This document shows positions 36,785-47,762 of a stretch of 47,780 nucleotides of DNA, piece by piece. Within the stretch, counting starts at the first letter, position 1. Each line of letters begins with the position of its first letter. The translations under genes and the position numbers were made by a program. The stretch comes from Candidatus Ruthturnera sp. (GTDB lineage Bacteria > Pseudomonadota > Gammaproteobacteria > PS1 > Pseudothioglobaceae), in contig JAUVOQ010000006.1 of NCBI GenBank assembly GCA_030599095.1, forward strand, positions 1 to 47,780. Direction: 5' to 3'. The notes beneath the pieces are model-generated. The model did not search any database. It saw nothing but the letters and a program-made list of their open reading frames with translations, and had not been told where the DNA came from.

Positions 36785-39010
36785 TTAAGAATCATCAAGG
36801 TTGGCTAAGTAGTTAGGCACGTCTTCTTCTAGGCGTTTGTATAAATCTGAAGAGGTGCTGGCCAAACCTTTAAGCACCAGTTCAAGCTTGATCACGTCGT
36901 CATAATTACCACTTTTAAAGTGCGCTAAACGTAGTGCCCAACAGCAAGATTCATAAGCAATGCCTGTGGTTTCTTTGTTGGTAATTGAATCACTAATGGA
37001 TCGGTTGATGCCAGCAAATATATGTATTTTTTTTGTTAATGGATAAGCACCATACAATTCGGCTGATTTTTTGCCGTCATCATCATGATGTGCCAAAGTT
37101 AAAAACTTTCTAGGGTTTAAGATGTAACTAATTGAACTACTGCGTTTATTTATTTTGTTGGTTTTTGGGTCGTATTGCAGTGAATTATTAAAAGCAAAAT
37201 CACGCATCGTCAAGTTGACCGAGGCAGCGACATCAGAATATTTTCGCTGGCTAACTAGGATGGTGTCACCATTACTGCTAACTAGGGTGGTGTCACCATT
37301 ACTATTCATGCCTGTGTCATCAAATCGGTATGCTTGAGCTATTTTTAAGTTTAAATAAGTATCACCTGTTTCGTCGTCAATAAAGTCTGATTCAAGCCCA
37401 AAAGTAAGGTCATTGGCACTGGCAATTCTATCAATACCTGTAAATTTTTGTCCTGAAAATAAACCTTCATATGAATCATTTTTATCATTTGAGTCAAAAT
37501 TAGGCAACGCACTTTGGTTTTTTTTAGGCGTGTAATTGTAAGCCAATCTTGGGGTTAAAGTTTGGGTTAAATTTGTATCAAATAAGGATATTTTCCTTTC
37601 TAAAAATAATTTAGAATCAAGGTTAAAACTAGCAATATTGCGTTTTTGATTGGCACTATTATCCATGGTGTAATCAGTTGTTGATAAATTTAAACTTGGG
37701 GTGAGTGAATAGTTATCAGACCTTATTGAACGGCTAAATTTTGCTTGTGCGTAAGTGCGCACGCCAGTTTTCTTGTTTGAGTCTTTATGTGCAAATTTGG
37801 TACTAACCAATGATAAATTAACATGACGTCCACCTAAGCCTTTATAGCCTTTGCTAATAGATAATTCTGGTGCGCGCATGTGCGAAGCATTGCTGTCGTT
37901 ATCAATATTAATGAGCTGTTCTGACTCAGTAAATAAAGACATGGTTAAATTTTGCTTTTGATTTTTATAAGACAAATTAACATGAGATTGCAATTCTGAA
38001 TCCGACGTATTGCTGTGAGCAATTTCTTTAAAATAATCCGAATCTGACACTCGATTGGTAACAATGTTTAAATCAGTTTTGGCATTCAGTGATACTTTTA
38101 ATTTTGAGTTTAATAGCCAGCGTCTATTGTTGGTAATTTTATCTTTATTTAAATAATGACCTTCAATTTCAAAACGCCCATCACCCAAGTAGTTATTGTT
38201 AGTAATAAGTTGGCGATACTTGCCTTCAAGCACACTGCCACGACTTGACAGTTGATTAAGCGTTAAAAGAAAATCGCGATCAGGAGCAATGTTAAAATAA
38301 TAAGGAATTCTAACTTGGTAGTTGTTGCCTTTACTAGAGCCTGATTCATTATAACTACCAAATGCTGGTGCTAAAAATCCAGAGCCACGACCCTCTAACA
38401 CCCATTCATGGTGAGAAGAATAAAAAATAGGCATCCCTAAGAACTCAATAGTAACCTCTTCTGCCACACCCATGTTTGTTGAAGAATCTAATGTGATTTT
38501 ATCAGCCTTCATTTGCCAGTCAGAATTACCAAGTGGGCATAAACTGTAACTACCCGAACTAAATACTTGTTTAGTACCATCATTGGTCACAACTTGTGCG
38601 TGACCATTTACCCTTGAATTGAGGTAGTGAAATTTAACCTGATTTAGTGTTGTATGAGTCACCTCACCTTGTTTTTTAATCACAGCTTTATCACCAGTCA
38701 ACATAAGCGTGTTGTCTTGAAATTTAACATGGCCAGTTGCGTTAGATGCTTTACTAGATTTGTTAATACTAATCTCGTCAGCACTTAGAAAATAAGCGCT
38801 TGAATTTAGTGAAACATTGCCTTTTAAAAGATAATGACCTTTGAAGGCTTCACTATAATCTGCTTGAACATCAAGATCTTTGGTCTTGTCTGAAAGGGTT
38901 TGTTTTGGAAAAAGTAAGGCGTTGTTTTGGCAATTTAACACCAAGCCTTCGGCGTTAATAGTACTAGATAGTAGGGTAAATAATGAATAAAGAACTAATT
39001 GCTTTTGCAT
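36785..39010 (-). CDS. lptD: LPS-assembly protein LptD
   Basis: LptD with LptE places lipopolysaccharide in the outer leaflet of the outer membrane. The 741-residue product has a signal peptide (MQKQLVLYSLFTLLSSTINA), a beta-jellyroll domain (about 40-170, with FSADEI-like repeats), and the barrel. The plug-entrance region GRGSGFLAPAFGSYNESG is typical, and a Cys pair near the C-terminus (ESCCWALRLA) is conserved. I chose ATG 39010 at the signal peptide over the frame start at 39031. A 27-base tandem duplication lies in the barrel. It is co-directional with surA and rlmB and divergent from hflK. Confidence 0.94.
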   Translation of the reverse strand: MQKQLVLYSLFTLLSSTINAEGLVLNCQNNALLFPKQTLSDKTKDLDVQADYSEAFKGHYLLKGNVSLNSSAYFLSADEISINKSSKASNATGHVKFQDNTLMLTGDKAVIKKQGEVTHTTLNQVKFHYLNSRVNGHAQVVTNDGTKQVFSSGSYSLCPLGNSDWQMKADKITLDSSTNMGVAEEVTIEFLGMPIFYSSHHEWVLEGRGSGFLAPAFGSYNESGSSKGNNYQVRIPYYFNIAPDRDFLLTLNQLSSRGSVLEGKYRQLITNNNYLGDGRFEIEGHYLNKDKITNNRRWLLNSKLKVSLNAKTDLNIVTNRVSDSDYFKEIAHSNTSDSELQSHVNLSYKNQKQNLTMSLFTESEQLINIDNDSNASHMRAPELSISKGYKGLGGRHVNLSLVSTKFAHKDSNKKTGVRTYAQAKFSRSIRSDNYSLTPSLNLSTTDYTMDNSANQKRNIASFNLDSKLFLERKISLFDTNLTQTLTPRLAYNYTPKKNQSALPNFDSNDKNDSYEGLFSGQKFTGIDRIASANDLTFGLESDFIDDETGDTYLNLKIAQAYRFDDTGMNSNGDTTLVSSNGDTILVSQRKYSDVAASVNLTMRDFAFNNSLQYDPKTNKINKRSSSISYILNPRKFLTLAHHDDDGKKSAELYGAYPLTKKIHIFAGINRSISDSITNKETTGIAYESCCWALRLAHFKSGNYDDVIKLELVLKGLASTSSDLYKRLEEDVPNYLANLDDS
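37250..37303 (-). repeat. 27-base tandem duplication in lptD
   Basis: Two head-to-tail copies (37250-37276 and 37277-37303) differ at one base. On the lptD strand they code SNGDTTLVS followed by SNGDTILVS, so the frame is kept. The near identity suggests a recent duplication by slippage or unequal exchange. Confidence 0.9.
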
Positions 39011-39136
39011 GGTAATTGTATATTTTCTCAAATATTGCTATTTTTGATATTTTAACATTATATAACCATAACAATAGGTTGCGTATTAATGACATAAACT
39101 TGCTTTAGTTTGGGTAAAATAACCTTGATTTTTCAC

Positions 39137-39142
39137 TATAAT
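39137..39142 (+). promoter_or_regulatory. Probable -10 box of the hflK operon
   Basis: A perfect TATAAT lies 19 bases before the hflK ATG in the divergent lptD-hflK gap. No good -35 is seen at 16-18 bases spacing. The short leader and absent Shine-Dalgarno suggest weak or unusual initiation. Confidence 0.45.
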
Positions 39143-39161
39143 TTGGACACACATAAATAAA

Positions 39162-40325
39162 ATGGCATGGAATGACAACGACAATAAAACCCCTTGGGGG
39201 GGTAATAATCAAACACCACCAGAATTAGAGGAAGTGATTAAAGAGTTTAAAAATAAATTTGACGGTTTTTTTAATGGTAAAAAATCATCAGCCACTAACT
39301 CATCTAAAATGCCTTTAAGTGGTGGCTTTAAATATATATTAATTTTGGTTTTATTGGTTTGGCTGTTGTCAGGTATTTATATTATCGATCCGGCTGAAAA
39401 AGGCGTTGTACTGCGTTTTGGTGCATTTCAAGAAGAAACGTCTCAAGGACCTCATTGGCATATTCCTTATCCGATTGAAACTTTAAATAGAATTAATGTT
39501 GAACAAATTAGAACGGCTGAAATTGGTTATCGTAATGTAGCTAGTAGCAATCGGCGTTTTGGTAACGTTTCATCCGAATCCTTAATGCTGACCAAAGATG
39601 AAAATATGATTGAAGCCAAGTTTGCGGTTCAATATAAAATTGATAATGTTCAAGATTATTTATTTAATGTTGTCAATCCAGATACAACACTTCGTCACGT
39701 TTCTGAAAGTGCCATTCGACAAGTTGTTGGTCAAAACACCATGGATTACATCTTAACTGAAGGGCGAGTTAATATCGCTGATGATATCAAAGAAAAATCT
39801 CAAAATTTACTCAACAAATATAAAACTGGCTTGTTGATAACAACCGTTAATATGCAAGATGCACAGCCACCAGAACAAGTGCAATCTTCTTTTTCTGATG
39901 CAGTTAAAGCTCGTGAAGACAAACAACGTCTGATTAATGAGGCGCAAACTTATGCCAATGATATTTTGCCAAAATCTCGTGGTAAGGCTGCACGTATGCT
40001 TGAAGAATCAAAAGCTTATAAATCTAAGGTGGTGTCCAAATCAGAAGGCGAAGCCTCACGCTTTAAACAAATTTTAACTGAATATGAAAAAGCCCCTAAA
40101 GTTACTAAAGAGCGCCTATATCGAGAAACCATGGAAGGTGTGTTTGCCTCTACCAGCAAGGTAGTGGTTGATTCTAAGGTCAATAGTATGATGTACTTAC
40201 CTATTGACAAACTGATTAACGCTAGACAAGCGAATACCAAAGTTATTATCCAAGAATCATCAACACAACAAAACAACCAAGGTGGTAATGTTAGAGACAT
40301 TTTCCGCAATAGAGGAGGCAGATAA
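39162..40325 (+). CDS. hflK: FtsH protease regulator HflK
   Basis: HflK and HflC form a membrane cage that surrounds the FtsH protease. The 387-residue protein has a Gly/Asn-rich cytoplasmic N-terminus, one membrane helix (about 58-75, YILILVLLVWLLSGIYII), and a SPFH/band-7 domain (EKGVVLRFG to SFSDAVKAREDKQR). A coiled-coil tail follows. It overlaps hflC by one base (TAATG). Confidence 0.95.
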   Translation: MAWNDNDNKTPWGGNNQTPPELEEVIKEFKNKFDGFFNGKKSSATNSSKMPLSGGFKYILILVLLVWLLSGIYIIDPAEKGVVLRFGAFQEETSQGPHWHIPYPIETLNRINVEQIRTAEIGYRNVASSNRRFGNVSSESLMLTKDENMIEAKFAVQYKIDNVQDYLFNVVNPDTTLRHVSESAIRQVVGQNTMDYILTEGRVNIADDIKEKSQNLLNKYKTGLLITTVNMQDAQPPEQVQSSFSDAVKAREDKQRLINEAQTYANDILPKSRGKAARMLEESKAYKSKVVSKSEGEASRFKQILTEYEKAPKVTKERLYRETMEGVFASTSKVVVDSKVNSMMYLPIDKLINARQANTKVIIQESSTQQNNQGGNVRDIFRNRGGR

Positions 40326-41182
40326 TGCAAAAAATAGGTTTAGCAATCATTGCTGTTTTATTCTTAGTATTAAGTTCAGCACTCTACACAGTTAACGAAA
40401 CTCAAACCGTCATTAAATTACGTTTAGGTGAAATTGTAACCGTTGAGGAGTCTCCAGGTCTTAAATTCAAAATGCCATTTGTTAATAACATTGTAAAATT
40501 TGACAATCGCATTCAAACTTTAGATACACCAGCCGAGCGGTTTTTAACGGGCGAGAAGAAAAATGTGATTGTAGATTCTTATGTTAAATGGCGCATTATT
40601 GATGCTGAGCAGTTTTACAAATCAACAGGCGGCAATATAGCAAGAACCAATAATCGTCTAACCCAGATTATTAAAACTGGACTTAAGAGTGAATTTTCAA
40701 AACGCACGATTGTTGATGTGGTTTCTGGTGAGCGTAGTGAAATTATGTCCAACATTGTCAGGCTTGCCAAAAAAGACATTACTCAATTTGGCATTGAAAT
40801 TGTTGATGTGCGTATTAAGCGAATTGATTTGTCACAAGAGGTGTCTAATTCGGTTTATCGTCGCATGCAAGCAGAACGCCAACGAGTGGCTAAAGAATTT
40901 AGATCTAAAGGTGCAGAAGAGGCTGAAATCATCAGAGCAGCGTCTGATAAAGAGCGTACCATTATTTTGGCAAATGCTTATCGAGATTCTGAGAAAATTC
41001 GAGGTGAAGGCGATGCGGTTAGTGCAAATAATTATGCACAAGCCTATAATGAAAATACAGATTTTTACGCTTTTTATCGTGCACTAGAATCGTATAAAAA
41101 GTCATTTTCCAATCAAAACGATATTTTAGTGCTCAATCCAAATACGGAATTTTTCCGTCACTTTAACCCACAAATTAAGTAA
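40325..41182 (+). CDS. hflC: FtsH protease regulator HflC
   Basis: HflC partners HflK around FtsH. The 285-residue protein has an N-terminal membrane helix (IGLAIIAVLFLVLSSALYTV), a SPFH domain (ETQTVIKLRLGEI onwards) and the family tail YRRMQAERQRVAKEFRSKG. The C-terminus has the typical LVLNPNTEFF. It follows hflK with coupled translation and precedes hisZ by five bases. Confidence 0.95.
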   Translation: MQKIGLAIIAVLFLVLSSALYTVNETQTVIKLRLGEIVTVEESPGLKFKMPFVNNIVKFDNRIQTLDTPAERFLTGEKKNVIVDSYVKWRIIDAEQFYKSTGGNIARTNNRLTQIIKTGLKSEFSKRTIVDVVSGERSEIMSNIVRLAKKDITQFGIEIVDVRIKRIDLSQEVSNSVYRRMQAERQRVAKEFRSKGAEEAEIIRAASDKERTIILANAYRDSEKIRGEGDAVSANNYAQAYNENTDFYAFYRALESYKKSFSNQNDILVLNPNTEFFRHFNPQIK

Positions 41183-41187
41183 TTAAA

Positions 41188-42144
41188 ATGGGGGTATGGC
41201 AACTACCTGAAGGCATAGACGAACTCACTAATAATCAAGCGTTGGTTTTTGAGTCTCTGCGCCGTCAGCTTTTAGATTTGTATGCTAACAAAGGTTTTGG
41301 TTTGGTCATTCCGCCTATGGTTGAGCATGTTAATTCACTGTTGCTGACCAGCGATGCTGTTGATGAGAAAACCTTTAAATTATTAGACCCCATCAGTGGC
41401 AAAATGTTAGGTGTACATGCCGACATTACCCCACAAATTGCACGCATTGATGCCAAGCGTGGCAGCGATTCAGTTGAAAAATATTGCTATATCAATTCAA
41501 TCCTAAAAACCAAGGCAGATGATTTTTACGCCTCACGCTCTCCCATTCAAGCAGGTGCTGAATTGTATGGTTCAGATGACATTAGCGCCGATGTTGAAGT
41601 GATTGAGTTAATGCTAAAAAGCTTAAAACTATTATCAATTAGCCCGATTGTGCTTAGTTTGGGTAATGTTGCAATTTTTGATGCACTGATAGCACAAGAA
41701 GACATTTCAATACAAGTCGTTACACAATTACGAGCAATTTTTTCACGTCGCTCAATGCCAGATTTAGCAGTATTTTTAAATAATAATGTGCTTAAAAATG
41801 CTGATTTATTTACTCATTTGATAACCCTAGAAGGGGGTTCGGATATTTTAAGCGAGGCATTAGCAATATTTAGCCATTTTGACCAAGCTAAAACAGTCAT
41901 TGAGGGTTTAATTGCTATTGATAAACAACTCAATATTAAAGGCATTAAAGCCATTTTTGACCTTAGCGAATTGCAAGCCCATGAGTATCATACTGGTATT
42001 GTATTTTCAGCTTATAACAAAAACTACGCCAAAGCATTGGCACAAGGTGGTCGTTATAATGGCATTGGCAAATCTTTTGGCAAATCAAGAGCAGCCACTG
42101 GTTTTTCGTTTGATTTGAAATTTTTATCTCAAAGTCATTTTTAA
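41188..42144 (+). CDS. hisZ: ATP phosphoribosyltransferase regulatory subunit HisZ (C-terminally short)
   Basis: HisZ is a catalytically inactive HisRS-like protein that works with the short form of HisG in the first step of histidine synthesis. Motifs are WQLPEGIDE, IPPMVEHVNSLL, HADITPQIARID, AQGGRYNGIG and ATGFSFDLKFL. At 318 residues it stops just after the class II synthetase-like fold. Many HisZ proteins (about 380-395 aa) continue with a further domain. Only 52 bases separate it from purA, so the missing part is not simply frameshifted away. The hflKC-hisZ-purA order is common in gammaproteobacteria. Confidence 0.9.
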   Translation: MGVWQLPEGIDELTNNQALVFESLRRQLLDLYANKGFGLVIPPMVEHVNSLLLTSDAVDEKTFKLLDPISGKMLGVHADITPQIARIDAKRGSDSVEKYCYINSILKTKADDFYASRSPIQAGAELYGSDDISADVEVIELMLKSLKLLSISPIVLSLGNVAIFDALIAQEDISIQVVTQLRAIFSRRSMPDLAVFLNNNVLKNADLFTHLITLEGGSDILSEALAIFSHFDQAKTVIEGLIAIDKQLNIKGIKAIFDLSELQAHEYHTGIVFSAYNKNYAKALAQGGRYNGIGKSFGKSRAATGFSFDLKFLSQSHF

Positions 42145-42184
42145 CAAATGACCTTAAGCGAATATATTTTAAAACACTAAATAG

Positions 42185-43513
<1,329 letters not shown>

Positions 43514-43517
43514 TTAA

Positions 43518-45635
43518 ATGTCAGATCCCCATTATAAAAGAGAATCAGAAAAATATGACAACCCAATCCCTTCAAGGGAATATATTCTTAGTTTTTTTGA
43601 AAAAAAATCACACAAATTGCATGAATTGTGCGATTTGTTGACCATTGACCATCATCAAAAAAAAACCCTAACACATCGACTTAAAGCCATGGTTCGTGAT
43701 CAACAGTTAAATTGTGACCAGCGTGGCGTGTACCACAAATTTAGCGCAAAAAGTGGGGTCATCATGACTGGCACAGTGATTGCCAATCCAAAAGGTTTTG
43801 GTTTTATTGCACTAGATGAAGGCGGTAAAGATTTAAGGCTGTCATCAAAACAAATGCAGTTGGTTTTTCATGGCGATCGAGTCAAAGCACGTTTGCTTAA
43901 TCAGCGCGGTGATGCACAAATCATTAAAGTCATCAAAAGCATTGAAACTCTAGTAGGACGCCTACATCTTGAAAAAGAAGGGGCTTATGTTGTGGTTGAT
44001 GACAAGCGCATTAAGCACAATATTAGCGTTCCAAAGATTAATAAAGAACATTTTGATGAACAAATTGTGATTGTTAAAATCACCAAGTCCCCAACCCTAG
44101 AAAACCTAGCAGTAGGTGAGATTGTCCAAATTTTAGGCAACTATATGGATGAAGGCGTAGAAACAGATTCTGCCCTTTATCGTAATGGCATTCCAGTTGA
44201 ATTTTCATCCGAAGCACTCGCACAAACCGATAAATTCCCAAGCACAGTAGTTGATAGCGATAGAAAAGGCAGAATTGACATGACTAAAATGAAGTTAGTC
44301 ACCATTGATGGCAAAGATTCTCGTGATTTTGACGATGCCGTTTATGCACAAGCCAGCAACAAAGGCTGGAAATTGATTGTCGCCATTGCTGATGTATCAC
44401 ATTATGTAAAAGAAGGTTCAGATTTAGACAAAGATGCCATAGATCGTGGTAATTCAGTGTATTTTCCACGCCGTGTTGTGCCAATGTTACCTGAAGCTTT
44501 GTCAAATGGCTTGTGCTCAATCAACCCTGATGTTGAGCGCCTATGTGTGACTTGTGAGATGAATATTGACACTCATGGCGAGCTGTTGGATTATAAATTT
44601 TATCCTGCCATTATGCTCTCACACGCACGATTAACCTATACCAAAGTCAGCCAAATCTTAGAACATCATGACGCTAATTTAAGGCGAAAATACGCTTCAG
44701 TGATGAATAATTTAAACGCACTATATGATTTACACAAAGCCCTTAAACACGCTAGAATTAAGCGTGGGGTGATGGATTTTGACCGTATTGAATCACAAAT
44801 TTTATTTAATGATAACGGTAAAATTGACAACATTATTGCTCGCTCTCGTAACGATGCCCACAAACTGATTGAAGAGTGCATGTTAATGGCTAATCAAGCA
44901 AGTGCTAAATTTTTAAACCATCATGATGAGGATTTCCTATACCGAATTCATCCCAAGCCCACGGCAGAAAAAGTAGAAGTTACTCGCCAGTTTTTAACCG
45001 CCATTGGCTTAACACTTAAAGGTGGTGTGCAACCAGATTCTAAAGACTTTGCCAAAGTGCTTGAAGATGCCAAAGGCAGAGACGATGAAAACATTATTAA
45101 AACCATTGTTTTACGTACCATGAAACAAGCCGTTTACACCCCTGCTAACGAAGGTCACTTTGGCTTGGCATTTGAAGATTACACCCACTTTACCTCGCCC
45201 ATCAGGCGCTATCCTGATCTTTTGGTGCATCGCGCTATTAAACGTGTTTTAGACAAAAAAAACAGAAAACCCAGCAAAAAAATGCTTGAAACTGGTGCGC
45301 ACTTATCCATGACTGAGCGCCGAGCAGACGATGCCTCACGCGATGTTGAGCAATGGTTAAAATGCGAATACATGCGTGATAAAGTAGGCGACACCTTTAA
45401 CGGTGTTATTTCTGGTGTTGCAGGCTTTGGTATTTTTATTGAACTCACCGACGTATTTGTTGAAGGCATGATTGCCATGCGCGATATGAAAGATGATTAT
45501 TATATTTTTGATGACATTCACCACCAACTCAAAGGCGAACGCACTGGCAAAGTCTACCAATTAGGCGATACCATCAAAATCCAAGTCGCCTCTGTTAATC
45601 TTGATAATAGGCAAATGGTATTTGTGCCTGCCTAA
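43518..45635 (+). CDS. rnr: Ribonuclease R
   Basis: RNase R is a 3'-5' exoribonuclease that degrades structured RNA. The 705-residue protein has an N-terminal winged helix (about 30-70), two cold-shock domains (about 80-230, with GTVIANPKGFGFI), the RNB catalytic domain beginning DGKDSRDFDDA (264-274), and a C-terminal S1 domain (from about 624, GVISGVAGFGIFIEL). The E. coli protein (813 aa) has a long Lys-rich tail that is absent here. It follows purA, as in E. coli, but the rlmB usually downstream is at 35 kb instead. Confidence 0.95.
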   Translation: MSDPHYKRESEKYDNPIPSREYILSFFEKKSHKLHELCDLLTIDHHQKKTLTHRLKAMVRDQQLNCDQRGVYHKFSAKSGVIMTGTVIANPKGFGFIALDEGGKDLRLSSKQMQLVFHGDRVKARLLNQRGDAQIIKVIKSIETLVGRLHLEKEGAYVVVDDKRIKHNISVPKINKEHFDEQIVIVKITKSPTLENLAVGEIVQILGNYMDEGVETDSALYRNGIPVEFSSEALAQTDKFPSTVVDSDRKGRIDMTKMKLVTIDGKDSRDFDDAVYAQASNKGWKLIVAIADVSHYVKEGSDLDKDAIDRGNSVYFPRRVVPMLPEALSNGLCSINPDVERLCVTCEMNIDTHGELLDYKFYPAIMLSHARLTYTKVSQILEHHDANLRRKYASVMNNLNALYDLHKALKHARIKRGVMDFDRIESQILFNDNGKIDNIIARSRNDAHKLIEECMLMANQASAKFLNHHDEDFLYRIHPKPTAEKVEVTRQFLTAIGLTLKGGVQPDSKDFAKVLEDAKGRDDENIIKTIVLRTMKQAVYTPANEGHFGLAFEDYTHFTSPIRRYPDLLVHRAIKRVLDKKNRKPSKKMLETGAHLSMTERRADDASRDVEQWLKCEYMRDKVGDTFNGVISGVAGFGIFIELTDVFVEGMIAMRDMKDDYYIFDDIHHQLKGERTGKVYQLGDTIKIQVASVNLDNRQMVFVPA

Positions 45636-45713
45636 AAATAATTTTAGGAGTGATAATCTTTTTGTATAACTTGTGCGCCTCAAGCGAGGTATCGAAAAGA
45701 ATGAAACAAAGAA

Positions 45714-47075
45714 ATGAAATTCTACGCCCCATGGGAAAAAACTTTTAACAAAATATCAACACCATTTGAGCATTTTATACACGCTCAAACCACAACTGGA
45801 AAGGTTTTGATGTTAATGACTGTATTTGCCTTGATGCTTGCTAATACGCCATTAGCAGAAAATTATGAGTATTTCTTTCACACAAAAATAGATCTTAATG
45901 TCGGCTCATGGCAATTATCGCATAGCATCCATTATTGGATTAATGATGGGTTAATGACTGTGTTTTTCTTTCTTATTGGTTTAGAGATAAAAAGAGAAAT
46001 TTTAGTCGGAGAACTTTCCGATATTAAAGTTGCTATTTTGCCTATTTTGGCAGCCATTGGTGGCATGGTATTCCCTGCATTAATATATCTTAGTGTGAAC
46101 ATTGATGGACCAGGTGTCAGTGGTTGGGGCATACCAATGGCAACAGATATCGCCTTTGCAATTAGTGCACTTATCCTATTAGGAAAAAGAGTACCCACTG
46201 CTTTAGTAACTTTTTTAGTAGCACTTGCCATTGTTGATGACTTAGGTGCAGTTTTGGTCATTGCAATATTTTATACCGATCAAATCCAATTAGTGCCACT
46301 TGCATTATCCATTGTAGCATTCTTAATTTTGGTTGTGTTTAATCGTTTTGGCATTCACATGATTCTGCCTTATTTTGTTGTTGGTGTATTTATGTGGTTT
46401 TTTATGCTTGAATCTGGTGTTCATGCTACAATTGCAGGTATTATTTCAGCCATGGCAATACCTTCAAAGCCAAAGCAAGCGCCTTTCAGTTTTGTCAAAG
46501 ATGCTAAGAAATTATTAGATAAATATAATCAATATCCTACATGTGAAAATCATATGCTACACGAAGATCAAAAAGCAATCCTAATCAACCTGCAAGATAG
46601 AATTGATGCAGTTGGTTCTCCTGCCTCTAGGCTGGAGCAGGTCTTACATCTGCCAGTTGCTTTAATTGTTATTCCTTTGTTTGCACTTGCCAATGCAGGC
46701 ATAGCAATAGATTTTAATCATATTAGTAGTAGCATTATTGAGCCAGTATCAATTGGCATTATTTTGGGACTTATTCTAGGCAAAGTATTGGGTATTTTTG
46801 GTATTGCTTGGTTGGCAATTAAATTAAAAATTGCCAAATTGCCATATCAAAGCAGTATGAGTCAAATTTTTGGCGTAGCATTTTTAGGTGGTATTGGTTT
46901 TACCATGTCTATATTTGTTGCAGATTTAGCATTTTTAAATACGCCTGAATTAATATTTCAAGCCAAGATTGGCATTCTTTCAGCTTCGTTATTGGCAGGT
47001 CTGTTTGGATTTTTATGGCTAAAGTATATGGCAAAAGATTTAACAAGATTACCGCATAATCCAAACACAAAATAA
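45714..47075 (+). CDS. nhaA: Na+/H+ antiporter NhaA
   Basis: NhaA exports sodium in exchange for protons and supports pH and salt balance. The 453-residue protein has about 12 membrane helices. The ion-binding Asp pair is in AIVDDLGAVLVI (about 175-176), and the supporting Asp is in MATDIAFA (145). It is longer than E. coli NhaA (388) because of a hydrophilic stretch near 260-310 (DKYNQYPTCENHMLHEDQKA), which is seen in a long NhaA subgroup. A 78-base gap follows rnr. Its stop abuts the start of the next gene. Confidence 0.94.
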   Translation: MKFYAPWEKTFNKISTPFEHFIHAQTTTGKVLMLMTVFALMLANTPLAENYEYFFHTKIDLNVGSWQLSHSIHYWINDGLMTVFFFLIGLEIKREILVGELSDIKVAILPILAAIGGMVFPALIYLSVNIDGPGVSGWGIPMATDIAFAISALILLGKRVPTALVTFLVALAIVDDLGAVLVIAIFYTDQIQLVPLALSIVAFLILVVFNRFGIHMILPYFVVGVFMWFFMLESGVHATIAGIISAMAIPSKPKQAPFSFVKDAKKLLDKYNQYPTCENHMLHEDQKAILINLQDRIDAVGSPASRLEQVLHLPVALIVIPLFALANAGIAIDFNHISSSIIEPVSIGIILGLILGKVLGIFGIAWLAIKLKIAKLPYQSSMSQIFGVAFLGGIGFTMSIFVADLAFLNTPELIFQAKIGILSASLLAGLFGFLWLKYMAKDLTRLPHNPNTK

Positions 47076-47762
47076 ATGAAAATATTAGCAATTATTCCCG
47101 CTCGTGGTGGCTCTAAAGGATTGCCCAGAAAAAACATTTTGGATTTAGGGGGAAAGCCTTTAATCGCTTGGAGCATTAAAGCAAGTTTAAAATCCAAATA
47201 TATTTCTCAAACTGTTGTTAGTTCAGATAATAATAACATTTTGAATATTGCCAAAAAATATGGTGCGGATATTATTAGGCGGCCTGATGAAATTGCAACA
47301 GATACTGCCTCTTCCGAAAGCGTTGTTATTCATGTTTTAGGCGAATTAGGACCAGATAATTTTGATTATGTCGTTTTGCTACAACCAACCTCTCCCCTCA
47401 GAAGCACACAAGATATAGATAAAGCCATTAAAAAACTGCTTGAAAATAACGCAACAGCATTGATAAGCGTCTGTGAAACGGATAATAAATTTTTGAAAGC
47501 CTTTAAAGAGGATAATGAAGGCTATATAAAAGGCATAGCAAATAACCAGTATTCTTTTATGAGAAGACAGGTGTTACCAAATATATATTTAAGCAATGGT
47601 GCGATTTATATTATTAAAACAGATGAATTTATGAAAGACAAGCGTTTTCTTACTGATAAAACCATTTCTTATATGATGGACAGTGTTACAAGTTTGGATA
47701 TAGATACAGAAAAAGATTTAAAGTCATGTGAAAAAATATGCAAAACAATCAATCAATTTTAA
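47076..47762 (+). CDS. neuA: CMP-N-acylneuraminate cytidylyltransferase family protein
   Basis: The enzyme family activates sialic acid or a related nonulosonate (legionaminic, pseudaminic) with CTP. The 228-residue protein has the nucleotide-binding motif IIPARGGSKGLPRKN (7-21), then LGGKPLIAWSI, LLQPTSPLRS, LSNGAIYII and SLDIDTEKDL. The sugar cannot be told from sequence, so the symbol marks the family only. It starts directly after the nhaA stop and overlaps the next gene by 25 bases. A Kdo transferase (KdsB) is less likely, as its motif pattern differs. Confidence 0.85.
   Translation: MKILAIIPARGGSKGLPRKNILDLGGKPLIAWSIKASLKSKYISQTVVSSDNNNILNIAKKYGADIIRRPDEIATDTASSESVVIHVLGELGPDNFDYVVLLQPTSPLRSTQDIDKAIKKLLENNATALISVCETDNKFLKAFKEDNEGYIKGIANNQYSFMRRQVLPNIYLSNGAIYIIKTDEFMKDKRFLTDKTISYMMDSVTSLDIDTEKDLKSCEKICKTINQF

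Noticed and set aside
40016-40330. 104-codon minus-strand open frame opposite hflK
   Set aside because: It is antisense to the conserved HflK tail and has no start-site or family support.
45636-45713. Possible terminator after rnr (cctc-aagc-gagg hairpin)
   Set aside because: The stem is only about four bases and is not followed by a T-run.
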